Assembly (NCBI GenBank): GCA_022605955.1
Contig: JAKCOZ010000014.1
Span: 12,840,001 to 12,904,000, forward strand
Reading direction: 5' to 3'
Source: Rallus limicola
Lineage: Eukaryota; Chordata; Aves; Gruiformes; Rallidae
DNA length: 64,000 nt
The notes beneath the pieces are model-generated. The model had not been told where the DNA came from, made no database searches, and was given only the letters and a program-made list of their open reading frames with translations. Shown piece by piece: positions 53,401 to 63,374 of the stretch (position 1 is the first letter of the stretch; each line of letters begins with the position of its first letter). A program made the position numbers and the translations under genes.

Positions 53401-53854
53401 ATCATCCTGGGTGCTATACCCCATTGTCTGATGCCTACATACTGATCAGTGAAAACATAAACACAAGCTGAATTCTAAGAAATGGCTCCTGCACGTTAGT
53501 TTTTGGGTTCTCAGCAATGATTAATATTTTTCTACTGCCTTAAACCGAATTTGAGTCGGTTTCAGTTAAAGGAACAAAAGTCACAAAGCCTGAAAATCAT
53601 TTCCCATTGCAAATAACACAGGGCTGGCAGTCCAGTCATGGCTTCTTCTGGCCGCTGGCTTTGTGACATGATCCAACATGCTGTGAACAGGAATGCACGC
53701 TCGTGTACTGAGTTTCTGCTTTTCAGCTGATTGTGTCTTCAAAGCTGGGTTGAGTCAGTCAGTGGAGGAACGTGTAAGGAAGTGATGAAAGTGATTTTTA
53801 TCAAGTTTCTTTGTATTTGCTGTTTCCTCTTATACTAATACGAATGTAAAATGA
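50431..53854. other. Non-coding stretch
   Basis: No coding gene is recognised. Open frames reach 114 codons (minus, 51601-51945) and show no domain. An (AACC)n microsatellite lies at 52799-52818. There is a faint L2-like phrase near 53325-53380 that is too weak to annotate. Confidence 0.5.
52799..52818. repeat. (AACC)n microsatellite
   Basis: Four to five CAAC/AACC units follow an A-run. Ordinary short tandem repeat. Confidence 0.85.
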
Positions 53855-53900
53855 AAGGCATAAATATGTGCCTTTCAGAAGGCACATATTTATGTGCCTT
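53855..53900. repeat. Inverted repeat (hairpin) with 16-bp perfect arms
   Basis: The arms 53859-53874 and 53879-53894 are perfect complements around a 4-nt loop (TCAG). After a 2-nt bulge on the 3' side, four more pairs extend the stem (AAGG with CCTT). The stem is compact enough to fold as DNA or RNA. It is flanked by AT-rich sequence and no mobile-element ends are recognised. Confidence 0.8.
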
Positions 53901-54829
53901 ATGAAAAAAGTGCTCATAAGCCAATTTCTAATTGGAGAAAAAAAGCAGGTTTTAATATAATATGAAGGCCTGGTCCTACGTTATTTTGATAATGTGATTC
54001 AGACAGATTACTCAGGGAGGTAAGTATTTACTTGGGTAGAGACTCCCCAGGACTGAGGTTTAATGATGGATAATGGCATTTGGCAATGTATTAGCTGCAT
54101 GCTTTCCCTTCTTCCCTCTGAAGAAGAGCACCTATCTGTGGCCATAGCAGTGATCCTTCTGACCAGCAGTTTCTTTTTAACAATGGCCTATATGGAGATA
54201 AGACTGTTTTGTATAGTTAGAGGCAAAAAAAACCCAACCCACCCCCCCCCCCCAAAAAAAAAAAAAAAAAAAAAAAACTGAGAAAATCTAAGCTGATTCA
54301 TCTTTCTTTCCATGTAGCATCCAAGGCAGTTTTCACCTTAAAGCAAATCAGCCACCAAGCAAAGATGAATATTTATAAAACCCTTCAGCCTAGGTGGTCT
54401 CAACTGGGGGCAGGCAACCAAATCCTCTGCTACAGGAGGTAAACAGAAAGTTTACTTCGCAGAACCAGGGTAGGAAAGTGCTCAACAGAGACTGCGTGTG
54501 TGAGTGAGAGGGACAGCCGACTGGTGATGTTCCTTCAAGCCTGTTATTTTGTCGGTCCGTGCAATGCTGCAACACACCACACTTCACAGAAGCACCTCTC
54601 AAAGAAGAGAGTCACCCTGCCAAGAATCATGGTAAACCCAAAGTAGGGTCTGAGTAAATGACCAGTTCAAAGGGCTGGGTAAGTTGGGTGCAGAGTAAGC
54701 TCACCGATTGTGGCAAAAACTGTGCAGTAGCACGTTTGCCCAGCCAAGTATCATACACTGGCAATAGCAGCTTTTCATTCGGATTGGCAAAACAATTTAC
54801 CTTATTCGTATTTTGCTGGGGACCCTGAA
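53901..54829. other. Upstream flank of the CpG island
   Basis: No gene is recognised. A near-perfect plus-strand donor (GGGAG|GTAAGTATT) follows 54019. A minus-strand donor (GAATAAG|GTAAATTG, GT at 54799-54800) lies at the very edge of the CpG island, as expected if the island also drives a transcript leftward. Neither has supporting coding sequence. Confidence 0.4.
54242..54277. repeat. Poly(C)-poly(A) homopolymer junction
   Basis: Twelve C residues (54242-54253) run straight into about 24 A residues (54254-54277), preceded by a CCCAACCCA segment. Low-complexity DNA prone to slippage and sequencing error. The open frame running into it is therefore meaningless. Confidence 0.9.
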
Positions 54830-55263
54830 AGGCACCGGGGAGGGTAGAAGCACCCTCCGAAGGCACTCCACCCCCGCCAGCCCCCGGAGGGAGAACACCA
54901 CTCCCCGCGCACCAGTCTCCGCCGCCGCGGCCCCACTCTGGCCCTAGGGCTGGGGGTTGAGAGCCGAAATCAGTCCCGGGGAGGGACGGACAGCATCACC
55001 CCTCCCGGGGCGGGCAGCTCCCCGCTGTGCTGTGGGAGCTAGAGGGGAGTCTCCTCCTTCCCTCCCTCCCCGCCCCGCTCTCTCCTCCCTCCTTCCCTGC
55101 CTGCCTGCAGCCGCAGCGCAGGAGCAGGAGGGAGCGGCGGCGCGGCAGGCAGAGCCGCCTGGCCCGCGCCCGGCGGAGGCAGCAGGGCGGGCTGGCGGGC
55201 GGTGGCTGCGCCCGGGCCCCGCCGCCCCGGCCGCGCCGCCGGCAGGCTCCGCCCGTCGCTCCC

Positions 55264-55286
55264 ATGGCGCGGCGGCCCCGCGCCAG
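55264..55286 (+). CDS. Speculative first coding exon end
   Basis: An ATG with G at +4 (context CTCCCATGG) begins a short Arg/Pro-rich run (M-A-R-R-P-R-A) that reaches the donor CGCCAG|GTGAGG after 55286 in split-codon phase. This arrangement is possible for a first coding exon, but 23 nt carries no evidence of coding and the ATG may equally be in a 5' UTR. The next exon is not identifiable in the window. Confidence 0.12.
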
Positions 55287-55416
55287 GTGAGGCTGCGCTG
55301 CCTGTTGCGCCGCTGGGGCGCGGGCCGAGCCGCGCCAGGCTGAGCCGCCGGGGGCGACACGCCGCGAAGTTTTGTGGGAAGGCGCCGCTCCGCGATGTGA
55401 GTTGCGGGGCCGCGCT

Positions 55417-55447
55417 GGGGAAGAGGGAGAGGGGGAGGGGGGGCGGA
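55417..55447 (+). promoter_or_regulatory. G-quadruplex-prone G-rich tract
   Basis: Four or more runs of three or more G separated by short loops lie on the plus strand within the CpG island. Similar tracts follow at 55921-55949 and 56322-56342. Structure formation is inferred from the pattern only. Confidence 0.6.
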
Positions 55448-55920
55448 GGCGCCGCGAGGAAACTCGACGGGAAGGGAGGGAGCGAGGCGTGTAGTGCTGC
55501 TGCCGTGCCACCTTGCCGGGCACTGATCGGCGGGGGCCAGCAGAGATACCAACCTCCACCGGCCCGTGCAGGCGAGGCCCCAGCGCCCCGTGAGTGCTTG
55601 GGGGAGACGGGGTCGGGGCTTCGCCGAGGCAGCGAAGGGGGGTTGGGAAGGAATCAAGGGGCGGAGGCTGCGGGTAAGGGGCTGCCACCAGCTCGCTCGG
55701 GAGCGGGGGCTTCGAGACCCGCGTCCCCTTCTATTCCTCTTCCCCTCTCCCATCCCGTACCGAAACAGCGTCGGAAAAGGGGGAGAAAAAGCCTCGCTGT
55801 ATGCTTGTGTTTCCGAGACGAGACGCCTGGCCGCTGCGCTCGCTGGCCGTGTGCGGGGAGGGCTGCCGGAGGTCGCGCTGATCAGCATGCAGGCGGCGGC
55901 CGGGGCGCGGAGCGGGGCGC

Positions 55921-55949
55921 GGGGCTGGGGGGGGAAGGGGGAGGCGGGG
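55921..55949 (+). promoter_or_regulatory. G-quadruplex-prone G-rich tract
   Basis: Runs GGGG, GGGGGGGG, GGGGG and GGGG are separated by loops of 2-4 nt, matching the intramolecular G-quadruplex pattern on the plus strand. Confidence 0.65.
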
Positions 55950-56283
55950 AGCGCTGGGAAGACGCCGTGTGTGCTGCCGTGGGATTTTTCCACTTTGAAA
56001 CCTACCAGGACCAGTTGCCACGGAGCAGGCGGCGGTGGCTGTGATGGGGAGGAGAGGGCAGCTCCGCCTGAGCGCGAGCAACAAATGGCAGCGGGTGGCT
56101 GCCGAGCAGCGGGGGTAGCGGCGGTGCCTGCTTGCGCCCAGGTGAGCTGCACCGCCCCGGACCGTCCGGCCGCTCGCTCTCCCCCGCTGCCCGGTAACGC
56201 ACCGGGCGGCATCGTAACAGGGGACTCTGGGGCTCCCCGGGTGGCAGGTGCAGACTTGGGAAGAGATCGGCGGGGCGCGCCGC

Positions 56284-56342
56284 ACCCCACCCCCCCAACC
56301 CCCCCACCCCCGGCCTGGAGAGGGGGACGGGGGAGCAGGGGG
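56284..56342. promoter_or_regulatory. C-rich tract beside a G-rich tract
   Basis: A C-rich block (56284-56311, four C-runs) lies about 10 bp from a G-rich block (56322-56342). The first would form a G-quadruplex on the minus strand and the second could on the plus strand. They could also pair with each other as a GC stem. Seen directly as sequence; folding is inference. Confidence 0.55.
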
Positions 56343-56470
56343 TGCCGCGGAGGCGGGAGGCTCCGCGGTGGCCCGGCGCCCGGAGCAGGGCACCGCCGCG
56401 ACCTCAGAGCCCGCACAGAAGTGTCGTGTTGGCTCGCAGGGAGCGGGTACCGGGTACTCGGTGTGTTCGG

Positions 56471-57308
56471 TGTGCCTGAGCTCTGCGAGCTGCAGGCTCT
56501 GCACTCTCCTTTCTGGCCATCTACGCATCCAGCATTTGCCCCCTCCAAAAATTTGGAAAATGATCCCGATGTGCCAGCGGGAAAATTTCTTTCCTTCTTT
56601 GCTTTTGGCTTCTGCCTTCAAAAATTAGATAATCTTAGAGTACCTGTTAGAAAATTGCGAAGTGATTCAGGCTGCAGCTTATCACCCAGTCTTTCTCAGT
56701 GTCCCTAGACAGCAGAAATGGTGTGATTACAGAATAAAACCAGCTAAATAACTTGGAAAACATGAATAAACCAACTACTTAAAGAGTCAGAATGAAAACC
56801 CCAGGCAAGCAACGTTAGTGCTCCTTTCAAAGAAGTGAACCCAGAGGTATTTACGTATGTATGAAAAGGATAAAATAAGCCATGGCTTTTGAAATTATTG
56901 TTATTATTTAAAAAATAAATAAAACAACCACGAGAAAATGTTACAGATTTGGTAAGAAAAGGAAAACGAGTACTTTAGAGCTGAAAAGTCTGACTAGGGC
57001 AACCTTTTCTGAATGCTGAAAAATAGCTGGCAACTATTTCGCCTTGTGGCAATCTAAGAATTTGTACATGGAGATTGCAAGGTGTGCGTCACGCCCTACT
57101 GAAAGCTGTGGTTCGAAGGCTTTGGTACAGAGCACCACATTGTTCCTGTGGCTTACCCGATGGTACTATTCTTAGTCATTTAATTAAAAAAGACAGGCGC
57201 ACAATGGGCTTTCCAGTTTGATTTAGAGGGAGAGGAAGTATTTAACCTGTAGAATGAGCTAATTTGCAGAATTTTTGCTGTGCTCTGAGTCTAATTTTCT
57301 AGTTTAAT
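56471..57308. other. Flank or first-intron sequence right of the CpG island
   Basis: Base composition falls back to AT-rich within about 100 bp. No coding exon or repeat is recognised. Confidence 0.5.
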
Positions 57309-57389
57309 TTCTAAGGAGTAATCTTGCTTGGGATTAATGACAACAGTGTGATTGCTTAGCTGATTCCGGAGCCTTTACTTGTGCACGTT
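57309..57389 (+). repeat. Copy B of an 81-bp dispersed element
   Basis: It aligns without gaps to 38071-38151 in the same orientation. The identical 20-base core lies at 57347-57366. It sits about 0.8 kb right of the CpG island, while copy A lies about 17 kb left of it, so the two bracket the promoter. The element does not match CR1, MIR/L2 or hAT sequence as far as I can tell. Confidence 0.8.
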
Positions 57390-60300
57390 GCCTTGGGTTT
57401 CCATGGGTTTACTCCTAGAGGTAGTATTCTGATAACTCAGATAGCAGGATCCTGCCCGTTGTGCTGTATGCTAGAGTCACCTGACTGTGGAAATGTGCCC
57501 TTTGGTGCTAGTGAGAGGTCTTTGACTTTGGTAGGAGGAGAACTTGGAGAGGTCCAGATCTCTTATGTTTATTTAGCTATTGCTGTTTGGGTTGCTGGGC
57601 TTGTTTTCCCTGAGGTCTGCTGTAAAATTTGCACCAACTTCAGTCCTGTGGGTAGCCATAGTTTTCCATTGCCTTAGGGTTAGTTGAAGCTGCTCAGTGT
57701 CTTGGATGCAGAGCCTGAGTGAATGAGGAGGAGGAGGGTTGTATCTGCAACTATCAAGAATCAATGTGTTTTGCCTCAAATGAGAGACTAATTGAAAAAG
57801 AACTGTCATTTAACAGGCATGTATGTTCATGCCCAGGATCCAGTCCTATGCTAATAAAATCAAGGAGGACTGTGCCACAAGTAAACAGGATGGCAAGACT
57901 TAAGCATACATTTGTGGTTTGTCTTTTCCATGTTCCTTATGGGGTCTGTATTCCAAATCTTTTGGGTGGTAGAAAACTCTGCTGACACTGTGACAGCGTT
58001 AAGAGTAACTTCAGAGCAAACGCATGATTTGTCAGTTCAAGAAATAACCTCCAAGCAATGGAACTGAAATTCATAAAATTCAGCCTTACCCAGAAGCGCT
58101 AACTTGGGTGTCTAAGCCCAGAGAAAATGTATCACTTTATTACTAAATCACCTTTAGATGTCCAGCTAAATAAGGTACTTCTGAGTCTTGCTTTTAAGGA
58201 TAATTCCTGTCACTTCACTAGGAAATATTTATGAGAGTAACACAAGGGATACATGGCTCACTGGCAGGAATATTTTAAACTTTTAAATGAAATGAATAAT
58301 TTAAGCAAGCAGAAATGTGTGCAGAAATATTATTTGTTACCATTTCAGTTAATCAGAAGACAGACTTAGGAAGGTACTTTTTCTCAGAGTAGAAAAATGC
58401 ATTTGTGATGATTTCCAGGATTTACATGTAACTATTGTCCTTGTCATCTCTGCATGTGTAGCCTTTGGATCAGCCCTCATTGAGGATGCAGATTAAGTCT
58501 GTGTTATGTGGCTAGCAAAATAATCTTTACAATTTTGTCTCATCAGTAAAATGTGTCAATTTAGAGAAAACTCATGTGAAACTGTGAGGTTTAGAAACTT
58601 ATAATAATGCTACACAGAACCTTGTTTTAAAATTATACTATTTTGAGCCAAGAATAAATTGAGTTCATGCAATATGTAACATTTTCCTGGACTTGCTTGG
58701 TGAAGCCTTTTAAAATATTATTTTATTTACTAAAAGTAACATCCAGAAAGCTCAGTTTTGGTAGAGCACTTCAGCGCTGGTCTGAATCAAATGTCCATAT
58801 GTCCAGAGAAACTACAAGTGATAAAGATGTAGGCATTTCTCATCACATTCAGTTAGTATTTTGAAATGGAAATACATGCATGGACAAGGTGTGGTGTGCC
58901 TTCCTCTCTTAAACCCAATGTGCTGTGGGTGAAGTAGCATCACATTCAGAGTTGTTCTCTGTGGTGAATTTAAATCTCTGCTTCTAGTTTTAATGCAGCT
59001 CTTTTCAGAAAGTAGTTTTGGTGCTTCTGTCAGTCTGGTGCAGTTTGTTAGTCTGGACGTGTGGCTGCATCCCAAAGTAAAAGCAGTTTGATGTGGTACC
59101 AAAGCTAACTTGCTGTTTCAGCTGAGCTCATGGTTTAGATAAACAATTACCAAGCCCACTGTGGAGAAGGGTCTCAACGATGTGTGTACCTGCTTTGAGA
59201 AGATTTCTGCGGGTAATTGGTGTCTATGTCCATACCTGCCGTGGATGACTTGCATCGCTTACCCCCGCAGCCTGGGCAGCGCTTGTAGCCGGCACTGGCT
59301 TGTTCTACACAGAGGTCTTAGTTTGAACTGCGAGGACTAAACACAACGCTTGTTGTTACTGCACAAGGAAGTAACTTGTATTCCTCACCCCCTGGCTATT
59401 TAAATGCTCTATGAAGTGCCTTCAGCGAACAGATCTTAAAAAAAAAAATTAGCTGCTTTCTGCACTGACTTCAGCACTGGACATGGTAAAAGCCTTTTAG
59501 TGTGAGGATTGCCACAGCCTCCAAGTTCTGCAAGGAAAAGGCAATGGTAGCCTAATTAAAAGGAGGGTTCTCTCTCTGGAAGGTATGAACTTTGGTAGGG
59601 ATGAAAAAAAGGCACAGAGGGTAGTGGGAACAGATGATGAAGGCCAGATTCCCTCAAATAAAGGAAAAGAAAGGAAGGAGAAAGCTGGTGACTGAACTGA
59701 GTACTTTGACTTCCCAAAGGATGAGAGGGTTGGTGGGGTGGCACCGCAGCCCTCAAGCTTGCCCCCTGGCTGTGCCATGGGCTTGTCGTGGGACTTCAGA
59801 AAAGACATTCTGGTTGATTTTAGTGGGATTGGAAGCCTTACTGAAGGACTGAATTAGGCTTTTTCTGTGTCAACTCCACAGATGGAAAGGAGATAAAAAT
59901 GCCTCTTGAGTAAATGGGGCTGCTAAAAGCCGTTTGCAGAAGTATATTGAACTGGATAATTGGAATTTTTACTTAAACAGACATGAAAATTAGCACTACA
60001 GACCTTGATATACTTGATCAAGCTTACCTCTGCTTTTCAGGGTCAGTTCAACTAGTTAGTTGTATTTAAAATTAATTTTTTCCTACATTAATAATAGTCA
60101 TAAAGCTGCTAACTTACCCTCTGAGAAGAAGAAAAAAGTTGATATCTGCCTGCTAAATAGTGCTATAAGATACGATAACTAGAGAAAGTGAAAGGTGATA
60201 GAAGTGACTGTTAACACATAAATAGGATGCTTCTCTGGCTTGGAAGCAGGAAAGCAAATGGATACTATTTAATTATTTAAGGAACAATAAATGAAAAGTC

Positions 60301-62809
60301 TGGTTATAAAGTGACAGTAAAAGGAGACACAAACAGAATAAAATTAAAGTTGGTGAGAGGAAACAATACATAAGGAAAGTAGAGGGTGGACAGGAAGAGA
60401 TAAAAGCAGCAGGGGATGGATTTAAAATTTCTGTGAAGTTTTCAACTGGACAATATTATCTGTATAGCACAGTGCTTACATAACAACCTGTATTTTACTC
60501 AAATTGTGGCAGTCTGACACAGAGAGCTCTCCTGGGGGGTCACTTCATGTTCATGCTTCATCCTTTGGATGCACAACCTCAGTAGATGGGGTGTGTGTTT
60601 TTAAGGTGGCATGCTGTGGAGACAGGCTCTCTGAAGAGGTATGCTTTGTGGATGTTGTTAGTCTTAATGGTGGTATCGTTTTCTCTTCTGTCAAAGTTGC
60701 AGTGAGTTACTTCTTCCTCCAACAAATTACAGCATTCATTTTAAAGGGACTATATATATATAAATAATTGTTTTTTTCAGTTTACCAAACTCTCTTTCAT
60801 TTGCAACTGTACTAACTAGATATATTTTGTATGTGAAAATTGTGGGTATTCAACATTTCATTAGAGTGCTAGGATGGCTGAGTATTTAATATGCTTGTAC
60901 TGGGAGTTAGTGGGACATGTGAAAAAGCGTGTGAGGGTTGTTTCTCTCATTTTTATTACAGATGTGCCTTGCTTGCCGCAGTTCCTATCTTTCTGGCCAT
61001 GTGAATAACTTGCAGCAAAAGGGTGAAGTCTTTGGATGTTCAAATGAATCTGTGCTGTTTGCTATCTTAAAGGTATTATATTTAAAAAAGAAACAAAATC
61101 ACTGGGTGTATAGTGTTGAATTTGTGCAAGTACTCCTCTAAGAACAGAGGTGAGTACTTCTTCCTCTTAGAAGAGGAACTACACAAAAATTTAGGCTATA
61201 TGTATTTTAGCAGGCAATGGTGGCCCTGTATCTTATTGATGAAACTTAAGCTTAGCAACGCTGAAACCAGAATAAGTTTAAGGTATCAATGAATTAACTC
61301 GACTTTTTTACCCATTTTTATTTTGTGTTAGGTAATGAAAATTGGCACAATCTATTTACATTTAATTGTTTTTTTTATGTAGAACTATTTGTATATTGTT
61401 TGAAATTACCTTTTTTAAGGTAAGACTGTACTGTTGTGTACAAACACAACCCTTTTCATGCACTTCTAAAACCAGATTCTGTAATGCTTTTTTAGTATGG
61501 AGATTATTTCAAAATGATGATGTTCTGTTTTACTTTCTTCCATCTATACAAAAATGGTATTTGCCAAGAGCAAAAATCTTGAATGAATACGTGTAAATGT
61601 AGGAGTTCCAGAAGAGGGAAAATACTCAAAGGCAGGAGTCACTTCACAAGACTAGGAATCATTAATGCCAGGGGTCAGTCTTTGTAGCATGTCTGCCTAG
61701 GGTTTGTAGTGTAGTGTTCTTTTCCTAGATGTACTGCAAATCATCCTTAAAATCTATCTGGATTCTCTGTATAATTAAGCATCATTTATTAGTAGTAGTA
61801 TCAAAAGAGAGAGTGACCCTTAGTTCTTTTCACCTGAAATGAAGTTAACAGCGTGCAGCTGCCGTTGCAACCTTCAAATAGTCTGGTAGTGCTTCTGAAC
61901 GTCCTTTTTGCCCTTGTTTTCAGCTTGTTGACATCGAGTCACTGAGTTGAGAATCAGTGACTTTTGACAGTCTATTTTTTAACAAAGTTCATAATAGAGT
62001 GTTACTGTTCATGAATACATGTTAGTCCCAGTCTGCACAGGCACTAAAAGGGAAGGCATGTATCGGAGAACTGCTTTTAAGTACTCATCTCCGGGTTTTG
62101 CAGAAACTCTCTGGATGTGCCCAGTCCTGTTCTGTAGATAAGAGTATCAACCTTCACTCTGCTGCTGCAAGGTGAGAGGTTCCGAACTCTTTCAAAGAGA
62201 ATTGCCTACATCACATTATAAAGTGGGGTATGAACGGGAAATCGTTGTTTTCTAGGATCTTCAAGCTTAGAGTGAAACAGCTCACAAAGCACCAGATCAT
62301 GCTGTATTTCTCAGAACTTCAGTTGCCAATTCTCACATACTGTAAGTAAGCGAAGCACGGTGATTCAGATAGAGTTAAGAACATCCTGGCTTTGACGTAG
62401 GAGCAGCAGGATGACAGCGTGCTGTAAATGGGCTATTCTTTCCCTCTAAGTATGTATGAAGGTCTGTGTCCTCGTAGACCAGATTTTTTTATCCCATTTG
62501 TGGTTTTAGGCAGACTGTTGTCATTGAAGGGTTAATAATTCCTGTTAAGAAAATGCACTGGTCATTCTCCCTTTCCAGAACCTTTCATAGTTTTTTGCCC
62601 TTTGACAGAAGACATTGTATCTGCATTCTGCTCATCATTTTCATCAATTACATGGTATGCTTATTGGCAGCTCTCATGCATAAATACTTATTTTGCTGGA
62701 GTAGGAGATGACAGGATTTAGACATGTAAGAAACCTAAGGCTTTGGCTCAGTAAAAGTTCCTGATGGATACAAATGGTATTTCAATAACTTTCGATCCAA
62801 AAACTTTTC
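57390..62809. other. Non-coding stretch, probably intron
   Basis: No coding exon is recognised. Open frames are 103 codons or fewer without domains. Short inverted repeats occur near 61133-61175 and 61937-61962. A segment at about 62174-62192 (gagaggttccgaactcttt) resembles hAT-type terminal inverted repeats and may mark the end of the hAT element to its right, but the match is loose. Confidence 0.4.
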
Positions 62810-62812
62810 TCA

Positions 62813-62899
62813 CGAAGCGACATGAGTGTTCTTCTTGCCAGTCACGGCAGGTGCTCCATCTGTACAAATACTGCCTAATTTGAACCAGTCAAGCTTAAC
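62813..62899 (-). mobile_element. hAT-family DNA transposase remnant
   Basis: On the minus strand the translation contains LDWFKLGSICTDGAPAVTGK, matching the conserved hAT/Charlie-ZBED block around CTDGAPAM(T/L)G. In active hAT transposases this block carries a catalytic acidic residue (the D of CTDGA). The frame ends at a TGA (62810-62812) after the peptide ...NTHVAS, and the flanking codons hold further breaks, so the copy is dead. Sequence on either side (about 62520-63020) may belong to the same element but cannot be followed with confidence. The fragment could derive from a transposon or from a domesticated hAT gene copy. The premature stop favours the former. Confidence 0.75.
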
Positions 62900-63258
62900 G
62901 GGTTTTTTTCCCACTATCTGCCACATTTTCTACAAATTTTCTCAGTTCTTTAAACAAGTGTGAGGCAGCAGTGTGGAACAAAATGGACAGAGGCCAAGCA
63001 ATTCCTTAATTATAACAGATTTTTTTTTAACACATCAAACAACAACAATCCACGGCACAGCATCAGTAGCATTGCAGCTTCCCTTGGTTGTGTGTGTAGG
63101 GGAAAAATTCCCAAGAAATAAATCTACATGAATCTGTTAAAAATTGAATGCACGCTGTTGTATTGTCTAATACAATCTCAGCCCTTCTCATTGTCATGCT
63201 GCATGAACAACAATGAACGTATCAGCTGTGTGCGGTTCTTTTGATGTGGTTTGTGCAG

Positions 63259-63374
63259 CAATAATTGATGTACCCTCTCACATTCAATCTTCGTTGTCTG
63301 AGAATGGCTCTTTGTTGCAAAGTCGCCATAGGGATATTTGCTATTACACCTTTGCCACTGATTTGGGCTCACAG
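63259..63374 (+). other. Weak candidate exon
   Basis: The interval is bounded by an acceptor-like ttgtgcag (AG 63257-63258) and a good donor CACAG|GTATGT after 63374. One frame is open throughout (38 whole codons, Ser/His/Leu-rich, ending ...FATDLGSQ). Other frames on both strands are also open here, the pyrimidine tract is poor, and I recognise no protein family. The downstream donor GAGCAG|GTAAGC after 63830 is similarly unattached. Confidence 0.15.

Larger units (their letters stand above)
54830..56470. promoter_or_regulatory. CpG-island promoter and 5' exon region of an unidentified gene
   Basis: This is the only sustained GC- and CpG-rich block in the window, with sharp AT-rich flanks on both sides. 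It contains GC-box-like motifs (for example GGGGCGGG near 55008) and no clear TATA box, typical of a broadly expressed or developmental vertebrate promoter. Plus-strand splice donors of good quality lie after 55286 (CGCCAG|GTGAGG) and 56141 (CCCAG|GTGAGC). Weaker ones follow at about 55396 and 55589. This suggests a rightward gene with alternative first exons. An ATG at 55264 opens a 7-codon start that splices out at 55286, but this is speculative. Long frames across the island are attributed to its base composition. Confidence 0.85.

Noticed and set aside
54063..54281. 72-codon open frame ending in poly-Pro and poly-Lys
   Set aside because: The C-terminal part is translation of the C12-A24 homopolymer run, not protein-coding sequence.
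54944..56548. 534-codon minus-strand open frame
   Set aside because: It lies wholly inside the CpG island, is dominated by Pro, Ala, Arg and Gly, has no domain, and overlaps other long frames on both strands. GC-rich DNA lacks stop codons by composition.
55566..56708. 380-codon plus-strand open frame
   Set aside because: Same composition effect. It runs through good splice donors and G-rich simple sequence and shows no recognisable protein family.
61937..61962. 9-bp inverted repeat (AGTCACTGA / TCAGTGACT)
   Set aside because: Arms of 9 bp with an 8-nt loop are expected several times by chance in 64 kb.
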